From Gracilaria domingensis (lineage: Eukaryota > Rhodophyta > Florideophyceae > Gracilariales > Gracilariaceae), in assembly GCA_022539475.1 (NCBI GenBank), contig VCMS01000112.1, forward strand, positions 96,810 through 160,809: a stretch of 64,000 nucleotides of DNA. Reading direction: 5' to 3'. The translations under genes were made by a program, and so were the position numbers. The notes beneath the pieces were generated by a model. That model ran no database searches and had not been told where the DNA came from. It was given only the letters and a program-made list of their open reading frames with translations. This document shows positions 53,544 to 63,500 of the stretch, in pieces; position 1 is the first letter of the stretch, and each line of letters starts with the position of its first letter.

Positions 53544-54904
53544 TACGTATCGGGAGAAAACCCGAAGCGGTCTTGAGGCGACGGAGTTAGCTGCGGCTCG
53601 AGGGAGCGACTGTAATGAATCCGTACGGGGAGTAAGGAGGAAGCACCGGGCGGTCAGCGGGGAGAGTGGGCGGTTGGTATCACCAAGCACGTTCAGGAGC
53701 GTGCAAAAGGGTACGAACGGCCTAATAAACCTTGTAGTACTTAGCTTAACGGCCTGTCGGTAGCGCTACTTGACGAGCAAGACGTACGGCAAAGGGTGCT
53801 TGGTGTTTACAACGTGAGGTCATGGCGAGGTTGGGGTCTACCTAAATATCGGGTAAACCCGCCTCTGTGCAGCCTCTAGGTAGCAACTTACAGTACTATA
53901 TTACGCCTGTCACCGTCCGACCGGCACACGTGTCCTACGTACGTTTGGGACCGATATCCGATGCGGGGACAATCACGCGTACAACTATCCGCTCGGGCCA
54001 GCCCGACACGTACGACACGGCACTCCTCTCAATCCACTCCGTCCGTGCGGTCAGCCAGATCGTGCTATACGACAGATCCCCCTCCTTAGATTGCACTCCG
54101 TCCTCGGAGTGCAGCCCAGTGCTGCGCCCAAGTCCGTTCGGCTGAGAAGAAGCCACCGATCGTTTCTTTCACAGAAAGTGCCCGCCACGGGCGGGGCGAA
54201 GCCATGTGAGAATTACACGCGTGGCGTGGGGGAGCGGCGGAGCTAGTAGAACTGAAACAGACCGCTGGCGACAAGGGCGCTATGGGTGGCGCGTGGCCCG
54301 TGTCCGTTCATGGAACCGCCAATGCGGCGACCGAGGGAAAAGCTCGCGTGAAGGCGGCTGCGCCCGACTATGAGGGACACCGACCACCATGGTGGTAGGT
54401 ACGCGGTCAGAACTGACACTTCCGCGTCCAATTCGCGAAGCGACGGAAGCGCCCGATGGTGTGCAACCGAGCGGTCACGGGGGCGCACGAATCCTCCTCC
54501 TTCGCACGCTACGGCGCGTTCGCGGCCGGTGAGACGCGCTCATGTCCGTTTCGGGTCGGTACCGTGTGGTACGCGCGGTGCGCGCGCCGCGGCGGACACT
54601 GTCCCGCCTTGCGACCTTCCGACGATAGTGGCGACGACAGCGAAGGCCGATAGCGAGGTTGTGCGCGTACTGGCTATGCGACTGCGCTCGCGGCGCGGCG
54701 ACTACCACGTCGGATGCGTTCCGAGCGGGAATGGGCTTTAGCCGTCACGGAAAGGGGTGGATGTACAGTGATCATGCCCGCTCGGAAATAAATTGAGGTG
54801 TATGAGGCCTCAAAGTGTACGTATCGGTACGAGCGATATCGCTTTTCGCGAGGTCCCGAACGCCGTCCGTCTTAGCCCGTGCATCTCCGTGTCGTACCTC
54901 GCGG
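53544..54904. repeat. Probable 3' LTR of Gypsy element 3
   Basis: This non-coding stretch lies between the truncated host gene and the accessory gene of element 3, where the 3' LTR is expected. Its other copy is outside the window, so its ends cannot be checked. The left end may be TGTGATATAG or TATAGTACG at 53535-53545. It is moderately GC-rich and has several open frames that look like chance. Confidence 0.45.
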
Positions 54905-54912
54905 CTATAAGA
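54905..54912 (+). promoter_or_regulatory. TATA-like box before the accessory gene of element 3
   Basis: GGCTATAAGAG lies about 35 bp before the ATG at 54944. A matching TATA-like box stands before the homologous gene in element 2, which supports a promoter here. It would drive transcription opposite to gag-pol. Confidence 0.5.
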
Positions 54913-54943
54913 GCTCCCTTCCACCCGTCATCCGTTGCCCCCG

Positions 54944-57283
54944 ATGGGTTCGCAATCAAGCCAGTCGTCCGCCTCGCCGTCTGCGATGGCGAGTAATCCG
55001 AATCAACCGAGTGTGTCCGGTGGCGGCGGTCCGTTTCGGTCTATGCCGCTTCCTGGTCAGCACTTCGACCATCGTAGTCGTCGTACGAGCCAGGCCCCGC
55101 GTCGGTCGAAGCAGGTTCCGATCACGGTCAACGAGTACATTCAGGACAATGCGGAGTACTTCGATGCGCGTCGCTTCGCAGCCATTCCGGTCTCGCTCCC
55201 ATTACGTGAGGTGGCGAGCCGTAACCCAAAGCGTACGCGAATGGAAGCTTGGCAGGCACGTTGGAATCACCTTCCTGGAATCGTCGGTCGTGCGGACGAA
55301 AGGACGTTCGGGATAGCCGATATGCCGTACTTAAGGTGCCCCGAGGAGCGCGAGTATCAACGCCGACTTCAGAGCCTGATGCACCGGCTCAATTCCGACG
55401 CGAACTTTCCGCCCGAAAACGGTAACCCTCTCGCGTTGGTGATGTTCGAACCGCCGTACGACCAGCTGTACTGGTTAGACCGCGAGCATTGGAGGAGCAA
55501 CGCCGCGACGGAAGCCCGCATCCGGGGTTCACACCGTTTCTTCTACTCCTGGCACAACGTCGAGTACTTCGACGTCGCGAAGAACGACCGTACGACGGTA
55601 TACTACGGTATGACCGAGGCGTGGAAGTCTGTGGAGGTCGAACGCAACCTTTCCGTACCGACGCCGTCCGTGGTGGCATACCATTCGCGGGAACTGCTAT
55701 CCCAAGGAGCGTTGAGCTGTGCGGTCTTGCAGATCCTGTACGCCGAGTGGGCAGTTTTCGCTTTCATGGCGTTCCTCCAGGCGGCCAGCGACGGTGTGGA
55801 AGTCTTCACCCGTGCGGGCGATCAGCGCCTGTACAACACGGACGATTCGCCGCAGTACGGACGGTTGTTCCCTCTCCCGTACAAATTGGTATGCATCTTG
55901 GCCGAAATGGGGTTGCAGAACATCCTGCGGGGGACCTCTTACCCCCCTGCGGTCGGTGAGAAGCTCCTTCAGTACTCTTTGGAGACGGACTGGTCGCAGA
56001 CGCCGGGGTTCCTCCGGTACGATTACTTTGAGTACTCGTTCCCTACTATGCCCGCATCCGGTACGGGCGCGTTGCCGATCGACCGAGTGCTATTGCCAAC
56101 GGGACAGCTTCCGCCTTGGCCATTCGCGGATAGGCCGAACTACTTCCCGCATGGGTACATGGAAGAAGACTTCGAAGCCGCTCCTCCAGTGCCGAGGCGT
56201 GAGAGCGGGGTCCAAGCCGGTCTGCCTCAGTTATCCTCTGCGGCCGAGCCGGAGCCTGATCCGGAGATCGTGGAGGTACCTGTGCGTACGGAGCGAGAGG
56301 TCCAGGTCGGGCTCCCAGGCCGCCAATTGGACGCAATGGGTGTCGAAGTCTCTGGCGAGCGCCTCCAGACGTTGCTCAACGCCTTGCGGGCTGTATGCGT
56401 TCCGCGTGGGATTCCGGAGCCGACTGACGTGCCGGGCGCCCTGACGGCTGCACGTACTTGGGTGCGTCGCGCGGCGAACTCCGAAGCGTGCCTGCGTGAG
56501 CAGGCTCAGGGCATGTTGGACCTACTCGGTTACCTTCGCGAACACAGCCTGCGCGTTCTCGGTTCGTACGAGCAGGGTATGCTGGCCGGTTTCGGGGAGG
56601 GTACTGCGCCGGACGGACAGGTTATGGAGACGCAGGCTCCGACGTTGGACGAGTTGGTCGGTGAGTCCTATCAAGGGTTGCACGACCAGGCCACGGTGGA
56701 GAATCAGGTCAACCAGATCGTTCAGAACCTGAGACGGGCGCGTGCGTCCATGTTTGACGGGGTCACTCTGAACCCTCCAGCACCTCCGGTGAGTCCGGAA
56801 GGAGCTGGGGGAGACGGTGGTGAGGCTGTCGCCGGTACGGAAGGTGTCGCTGCGACGGGGGACGGTGGCGCTCAAGCGTCCGGTGGCGGTGCTGTAGCAG
56901 TTGGTGACGACGTGGAGCCCGGGGATACCCCAATGGCGGAAGTTGCGTCCGGTGTGGAAGCTCCTAGCGCTCCTGCTCCGGTGACGCCAGGTACCGGTGC
57001 GGGTGCGTCAGGCGTGGTTGCCAGTGACGTTCCGGCGGCGAGCGCGCCTAGTCAGCCGCAGTCATCCGTGAGGGTCGTGGTAGCCAACGCTCCTTGGCCG
57101 GGTACTTCAAGTCCGTTCCAGCCGGTCAGTTCCCGAGGGGGCTCGGCGTCGGCCTACCGTTCGGGCATTCCGACACCTCGTGGGGGGCGTGGTCGTGGTG
57201 GTACGCGTGGCCGTGGTCGTGGCGTATCCAAGACGTTGCCGGCAGTGAAGAGTATCCAGAAGAAGGGACCGGGTGGTGCGTAG
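54944..57283 (+). CDS. Opposite-strand accessory protein of Gypsy element 3, 779 residues, RGG-rich tail
   Basis: The frame is fully open. The N-terminus (1-60) is Ser/Gly/Pro-rich. Residues about 60-410 form a folded region rich in aromatic residues (YYGMTEAW, YAEWAVFAF, WPFADRPNYFPH). Residues 410-600 contain helices, 605-730 are Ala/Gly/Pro-rich with acidic residues, and 733-760 hold an RGG-type run (GGRGRGGTRGRGRG) as in many RNA-binding proteins. The tail is basic. It aligns in order with the decayed gene at 10452-12334 in element 2. It is convergent with pol, 290 bp apart. No known family is recognised. I infer an RNA-binding or Gag-like helper; the RGG tail is the only functional hint. 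The ATG at 54944 follows a TATA-like box. Confidence 0.75.
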   Translation: MGSQSSQSSASPSAMASNPNQPSVSGGGGPFRSMPLPGQHFDHRSRRTSQAPRRSKQVPITVNEYIQDNAEYFDARRFAAIPVSLPLREVASRNPKRTRMEAWQARWNHLPGIVGRADERTFGIADMPYLRCPEEREYQRRLQSLMHRLNSDANFPPENGNPLALVMFEPPYDQLYWLDREHWRSNAATEARIRGSHRFFYSWHNVEYFDVAKNDRTTVYYGMTEAWKSVEVERNLSVPTPSVVAYHSRELLSQGALSCAVLQILYAEWAVFAFMAFLQAASDGVEVFTRAGDQRLYNTDDSPQYGRLFPLPYKLVCILAEMGLQNILRGTSYPPAVGEKLLQYSLETDWSQTPGFLRYDYFEYSFPTMPASGTGALPIDRVLLPTGQLPPWPFADRPNYFPHGYMEEDFEAAPPVPRRESGVQAGLPQLSSAAEPEPDPEIVEVPVRTEREVQVGLPGRQLDAMGVEVSGERLQTLLNALRAVCVPRGIPEPTDVPGALTAARTWVRRAANSEACLREQAQGMLDLLGYLREHSLRVLGSYEQGMLAGFGEGTAPDGQVMETQAPTLDELVGESYQGLHDQATVENQVNQIVQNLRRARASMFDGVTLNPPAPPVSPEGAGGDGGEAVAGTEGVAATGDGGAQASGGGAVAVGDDVEPGDTPMAEVASGVEAPSAPAPVTPGTGAGASGVVASDVPAASAPSQPQSSVRVVVANAPWPGTSSPFQPVSSRGGSASAYRSGIPTPRGGRGRGGTRGRGRGVSKTLPAVKSIQKKGPGGA

Positions 57284-57573
57284 ACGGTTCCAATGTCGTG
57301 CGTGTCCTTGAGTAAACTTGTGTTGTTGTGTGCATTCTTCCTTTGCGTACGTCAGGTTGAATCCGTTGACGTAAAGTGCCGATATCGGAAAAGGCGGCGT
57401 TTCACTAGATCGAAAAAAGGGGGTGAGCCAATGAGCGTACGGTTAGGGCGAATATCCGGCCAACCGTCGCGCGTCAGTGGTCGTATCCGTGTCGGTTGGA
57501 GCCCGTCACGTGCTTGGGGAGTAGGTGGCGTTTTGTCCGGCCGACGGACTTCCGTCTGCTTCTCTCCCCCTCC
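57284..57573. other. Spacer between convergent genes of element 3
   Basis: This 290-bp stretch separates the 3' ends of the accessory gene (plus) and pol (minus). No coding is seen. Transcripts from both sides could end or overlap here. Confidence 0.5.
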
Positions 57574-60500
57574 TTAAGGGTGTTGCCGATGTCGTACGAC
57601 TTCGGCGACGCCAGTATCGTGCGACAAAGTGCTGCGGGATGTTGGAAGGGGTTCGTAGGTGTCGGATTCGGCGGTGTAGCCGTACCAGCGTACGCGGTAT
57701 TGGACTCCGTCCGGCCTATCGCGGTGCGCTACGACGCGTTCCACGACGCAAGGAACCGTATCGGGTGGCGGTAAATCGTCGCGGTCGACGACGTCGTCCG
57801 CGAATGGTCCCTCCGGGTCAGCGACGGGTTCCTCCCGTGTACGTTCGGTGGTAACGGGGCTACTCGTAGGCCGTGCGGACGGGGCGCGTGTGACGCGATC
57901 AATGGAGACGGTGTGTTCGATACCGTTTTCATCGATAGTAACGGTAGTGTCCGTTGTGGCTTTGACCTTGAACGGACCGGTGGTCTTCGGCAGTAGTTTC
58001 CGAAGAGTTCGTTCCTGTTCCGTTAGGTCCTCTTCCGTGCTTTTGTAATTGGGTCGGTCAATGTACACTTCCTCGCCTTCCGCGAACGTAGGGCGAAACC
58101 GGACGGTCCTATCGAAGTCGTCCTTGTAGCGCTGCTGTGCGCGTGTCAGCTTTGTCCGCGCGGTCCGAAGCGTCGCCTGTAGGAGTTTGAGTGTGTATCG
58201 CTTCAACTGGGCTGCGGACGGCTGAGTCGGTGTTGCAGGGTCCAAGGACGTACTGGGTTCGTCGATGAGGACGCTGGGGGGTGTCCTCGTTAGTGCGACC
58301 GCGAACGGGGTGGTTCCGATAGACCTATGGACCTGGAGGTTATATCCGTACGTAAGGGGTTGGACATATGCGTGCCACGTCCTTTGGTGGTCTGCTACGT
58401 AGTGGCGGAGGCGCTCCACCAGCGTCTTGTTGAACCGTTCGGCCTGCCCGTTTGTCTGGGGGTGATACGCAGTGGTCGAAACGTGCTTCGTGCCCAGTGC
58501 GGAGCAGACGGCCTCGAAAAACTTCGACGTGAACTGCGGTCCGTTGTCGGTTAGTAGGCAGTTCGGGATGCCGTACGGGTAAACCCAATGTTCCAAGAAC
58601 GTTTTGGCTACCACTGGGGCGGTGGTTGACCGCAGCGGTATGGCTCGCGAGAGCTTGCTAAACCGATCGGTCATTACCAGGATATACTGGCATCCGTTAA
58701 GGGATCTGGTAAAGGGTCCCACTATGTCCATGGCAATAAACTCGAGCGGACCAGCTGCTGGGAAGAGCTTCAGCAGCTTCTGGGACCGATAACGGGTTCC
58801 TTTGACGGCTGGGCATGACCGACAATCCCGTACGGTCTGGAAGACGTCGTTGGCCATGTGGGGCCAATAGAAGTCCCTCCGTAGTGTTTCGTACATTCTG
58901 GTGGCACCAGGGTGTCCGACCAAGCGGGGATAGTGCGCCAGGTAAAGAACGCGTGCCTGCAGGGACTCGGGGACCACCTTCTGTAGGGCGCCGTCCAAGC
59001 GTGAGCGTCGTATGAGTACTCCGTTTCGGTCGACATCGAACAAGGTAACCCCGTTGCCGACATCTCTCCGTACGGATTGGCAGAAAGGGTCCTGCGCCTG
59101 AGCTCGTACGAGTTCCTCGAGCGTGATGGGTACGATTTCGGTTTCTTCCGTGGGCAGTGCCAGCACTTCCGGTATTCCTGGTGATTCCCGTTCGGGTCTT
59201 GGCCAATCTATGCAGACGTTCGTATATTCTTGTCCGTCTACGGTGATGTTGGCTATAACGAGGCCGTCGTCCGGACGGTCGTCGATGAGGAAACAGGGGA
59301 CCTCGTCGTCTAGCGGTGAAGTGTCCTCTCCGTCCGTTTGGATTCGTGAGAGTGCATCTGCCGCTCGGTGTTTGATACCCGGTCGGTGAATGACGTCGAA
59401 GTCGTACTCCATCAGGCGTAGGCGCCACCGTGCGAGTCGCCCTGAGGCGTCCGCTAGGTTCAGTATCCACCTCAACGAGTGGTGATCCGTGCGAACAGTG
59501 AACTTCTGTCCTTCCAAATACGGTCGGAGGTGCAGGATAGCCCATACTACAGCGAGGCATTCCCGTTCGGTCGTTGAATACTTTCGCTCGGTCTTGGTTA
59601 GCGAGCGGCTCCAGTATCCGATTGGGAGAAGGTCCCCATCGGGTTGCCTCTGGAGGAGGGCACAGCCAACCTGACGGTCACACGCGTCGGTGTCCAGTAC
59701 GTATGGATATCCTTGTTTCGGGATAGCCAGTATCGGGGGCCGTACCAGGCGTTGACGAAGTTCGTCGAATGCCTCGTATTCCGTATCGGTCAGGGTTTCG
59801 AAGCTAGTAGGCTGCCCCTTTTCCAGTTTCTGATTCAGGGGAGCCGCTATCCGTGCGAAGTTCTGTACGAACCGGCGGAAGACGTTGCAAAGACCCAGGA
59901 ACGAGCGGAGTTCCGTTTGCGTAGTGGGCGGCTTCGCCTGCTTGATGGCCTCCTGCGTCTTCGTAGACACCTGTAGCTTGCCTGGACGGATGATATGGCC
60001 GAGGTAGTCGACCGTTCCACTAAAGAAATGACATTTGTCTAGTCGTAGGGTAATTCCTGCGGAACGTAGCATGTCGAGGATTGTCCGTACGTGTTCGTAG
60101 TGTTCTTCTATCGTTCTGGAGTAGATGATCACGTCATCCAGGTAAACCAGTGCGTACTGCCACTTAACACGTGATAGGATGATGTCCAGAGCCCTCTGGA
60201 ACGTAGCCGGGGCGTTCTTGAGTCCAAAAGGCATCCGTACGTAGCGGTAGAGGCCCATGTGGGACGTGAAGGCTGTCTTGTCCCGGTCGGCTTCGTCCAC
60301 TTCGGTCTGCCAGTATCCGCTATTGGCGTCCAGTGTGGAGAATATCCGTGCGTCTCCTAACGAGTCTATGCACTCGTCCATTCTTGGCAGAGGGTATGTA
60401 TCCCGTACGGTCACGGCATTTCAACGGCGGTAGTCGACGCAAAAACGTAGGCTTCCATCTTTCTTCTGTGCAAAGACGACCGGACTGACCCATTCTGCGG

Positions 60501-60666
60501 ACGATGGTTCTATCACCCCTGCTGCCAGCTGTTGGGTTATCTCCTTACGTTCAAGTTCCCGTCGGGCGGGTCCTGCACGGTAAGGCATCTGGAATATCGG
60601 CTTGGTGCCGGGTTCCAGCTGTATCCGATGCTTTGCGGCGGAGATCTTGCCTAAATGGCCATCCAC
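57574..60666 (-). pseudogene. Gypsy element 3 pol: reverse transcriptase, RNase H, integrase, chromodomain
   Basis: The main stretch (60414-57574) is 946 residues. RT has STLDANSGYW (first Asp, residue 29), MPFGLKNAPATFQ and YLDD at 91-94. RNase H has YVLDTDAC (Asp 241/243), TERECLAV and RTDHHSL (Asp310). Integrase has its HHCC zinc site (His494, His501, Cys531, Cys534) and DDE residues Asp563, Asp623 and Glu659, with 35 residues between the last two. It ends with GPF-type TTGPFKV and a chromodomain, CVVERVVAHRD to YRVRWYGY (about 887-925), which in chromoviruses can guide insertion to heterochromatin. Upstream in frame is FCVDYRR, then a TGA at about 60419 where Leu is expected, and a frameshift near 60660. 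Confidence 0.95.
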
Positions 60667-61480
60667 ATGTCCTTGAACGGTCGGAGGAGTTCAATGACTG
60701 TGTCGCGTTCTTTCTCATACTCGGGGCTGATTTGAACGCGTTGGGGCCAATCGGGCTGGTCAGAACGCCGTGGAGGTTGGTCCAAAGCGGTATCTTCTAA
60801 AGCGGTATCCTCCCCCTCCTGAGAGTCGTCGCTCCGCGGCCTAGCTGGGTGAAGGGGGGTGATTAGTGCTATAGGGGACGGGAGGGCGAGACCGATGACG
60901 GTACGTTTGTGGAGGTGCACCGGTCGGTCCGAGACGTTAGCAACTTGAACGAAGAAGGGAACGTCCGGACGTAGATCCATGACGCCGTTCGCGAGCAGTG
61001 TTAGCTCTAACGAACTGCCCGTGCGGTGGTGTGATTGTAGAAATACCAGACCGGACGCCTTGGTTGTTACTTGTACCCCTGGTTTCGGACATGGGGGGTA
61101 ACGTAACAGGTCGGGCGACGTGTATCTTGTTAGAGGGCACATTCCGCTCCGGTTGGACTGGGTATTTCCGTACGGACGTGGGCGTGTGGGGACCGTCTGC
61201 ACGGGCGTGGGACAATTAATCGAGACAGGCCGTGTAATGGCGCAGGAGGATCGTCGTTCTTGGGGGTAAGATCTCCCAATACGTACATCGTAAAGGGACG
61301 TGACCGAGAGGACGCTTGTGGCGAGGTGTCATACCACAAGGAATTGTACTCGTCACGTGAATGTCTTCCAAATGCGGGACAGCAAGTCGAAAGAGAACAC
61401 CCACGACCCTCCATACGTTGCGTGGAGCGTCCTACGTAAATGCGTGGCTTTACGTCCGTTCGAGATACGAGATTTGCCAT
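60651..61480 (-). pseudogene. Gypsy element 3 protease end and linker to RT
   Basis: The stretch 61202-60651 has ELTLLANGVMDLRPDVPFFVQVANVSDRPVHLHKRTVIG, the same block as in element 1 (ANGIMD to DRPIRLPKGTVVG). FKDMWMAI ends the open stretch where the frame shifts to DGHLGKIS. A second open stretch (61480-61130) lies upstream and may hold the end of the protease, but no D-T/S-G active site was recognised. Between 61480 and 62790 the region that should hold the protease and Gag tail is too decayed to read. Confidence 0.65.
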
Positions 61481-62795
61481 TCGCGGGGAGAAGGGCGCCG
61501 TGGATCAGACAAGGACCGGCTCTGTTATCTAGAACACCCGTAGAGCGGATACATTCAGGGTAGATGTGAGGTCCACGGAAAGGTGAACTTCCTGTAATTT
61601 GCCACTCGCGAAATAAAACCAGTGTCGTCCATACGTTCTGGCGGGTCGAGAGTCAGGTTCTGTTCTGTCCGCACCTGGGTTGGTTTTGGGCTTTGTCTCC
61701 CGCGTGTGGCGAGGCTATCACGGCATCGGAGGAGACGACACGCCCCTACGCATCCTTCCGGCTCGCTTTCCTGTTCCGAAACCGGCTCTCTTCACCAGCA
61801 TGGCTGCCGCCGAGGCTGGCGTAAGAGGTACGAGCTCGCTGGCCAATTTTTACGGAAACCGATATGGATGGCCGGTGTGGCGGTCTTCTCCTTGTGGATA
61901 TGCCGGTGCCGTGGTTACCCTTTACGTCGCGCCGGCCGTTGTAAGTTTTGCTCGCGGATTGCGAGGAGTTTAGCTCTTAACGGTCCGGTGGTGAGAAGGT
62001 TGACAGCGTTCGGCTTCTCGCGAAGGCAAACCCTGTCCTGCACGGACGAGGTCCCTTGACGCCGCGCGCGCAGGGGTGCGAATCCCATCGCTTGCTTATC
62101 CGATCTTTGGCCGGGACGTACTGGGGGCGAAATGACCGTGCGAAGTCGCTGGGGTGGTTGCACTTGGTGTGCGTGGGGTCCCGTGACGAACATCGGAAGA
62201 CCCCTGGGGAAAACGATGAGGACATCCTTGCCGTATCGTCGTCCGACAGGGAATACGTCTGAGGCCGAGGACTCGAACCTGGTGCTGCATCCTGTCCTTT
62301 ATCGTACGAGTGGCAACCGAGGCCGAGCAGACGTAGTCTGCGTAGATTCCACCCCCGAACGGACTGGTCGGGCGAACACCCTATCGTGAGGGGCGGTTTT
62401 GAGTGTTCGCCGCTACGATCGCATAACGGCCGATGCGCGTTCGTATCGATCACTTGGGATGGTGGTAGAGGTGATGTCTTCGCTCCTTTGACCGAATAAT
62501 GGCGGGCAAAAGTCATCTTGGGACAAATTAAGCCCTTCCCAAGCGTCCCGACTGTGACCTATACGTTATCCACCAGCGGAGGGCTTTTCGTCCAGAGCTT
62601 CTGGCGCCGAATTCCGTTCTCGGACATCCCTGAACACGATGGGGTGTAAAAACGGTCAACCTCTGCCGGAACGCCTCACGTGGCGATGACTTGCATCCGG
62701 TGGCGTAGAGTTGGTCAGTAAGAAATTTACCACCTCTTACAGCTCACGTATGGAAACGCTTTCATCGCGGAGCCTTTGTCGACCGCCTCCCGACG

Positions 62796-63500
62796 TCACG
62801 ATGGAGGGCGGGATTGGACCAGAGCGTGTGCGGGCCCGCCGTTATTGGCTAGAACTGGAAGCGCACCACAGTGACGTCCTATCCTGTCAGTCCTTATGGT
62901 TGGCAAGCGTTTTGAACCGCTGCCAAGAAATTTGAGAACCGAGATGGGATCCGTTCCGGAAATGAATGTCCTTTCATCTGGACGTTTCAATTCTTTTGAT
63001 AGCGCGCGATCTTGCGTGTCTTTACCTTTCGAGTCGCTACTTATGGCTGCGCCGAGATGAGCCGGTACAGTACGGTAGTCCGACAACCCTTGGTGACTTT
63101 GACGTTCAGAGGTCGGAGGCGCTAAGCGTCCAAACTTGTCCGATCGGCCACGTCCGCCGTTCGGACTTCGCGTTTTCTTCGCGGGCTTTGAGGTCCCCAG
63201 AGTCATCCGAGTCGTCTGCTCATCCTTCTGATGATGAGCGCGAGGACGCGGCAGTCAGCTTATCTGAATGTCCGTCGCCCTCTGCGGCGGCCACGATCTT
63301 CCGTTACGTACGAACTGTCCGAATCGGAATGCTTGCCCGGTTTACCGCCCTGCGTTGCGGTGATTCCTCCCGTCGTCGGAGGAATCGCTCGAGCTTTCCG
63401 ATCCGGGTCACCCTGAAGGCGGTACTGGTAGGGAGATAGACCACCGTCGGATCCCTCTGCGGATCCTTCTCCAATTTCATGGTCCCTGTCTCTCCGCGAC
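62796..63500 (-). pseudogene. Gypsy element 3 Gag relic
   Basis: The open stretch 63206-62796 has DYRT, then FISGTDPISVLKFLGSG, which matches DYRTYRL and KFSGSDSISILSLLSLF in Gag of element 1. Acidic, Ser-rich pieces lie upstream to about 63500 in other frames. The start was not found. It is the capsid-like part of Gag and is broken. Confidence 0.6.

Noticed and set aside
55389-56875. Open frames overlapping the 779-codon accessory gene in other frames
   Set aside because: The plus-frame gene is much longer, has a TATA-like box, and has a homologue in element 2; the overlapping frames do not.
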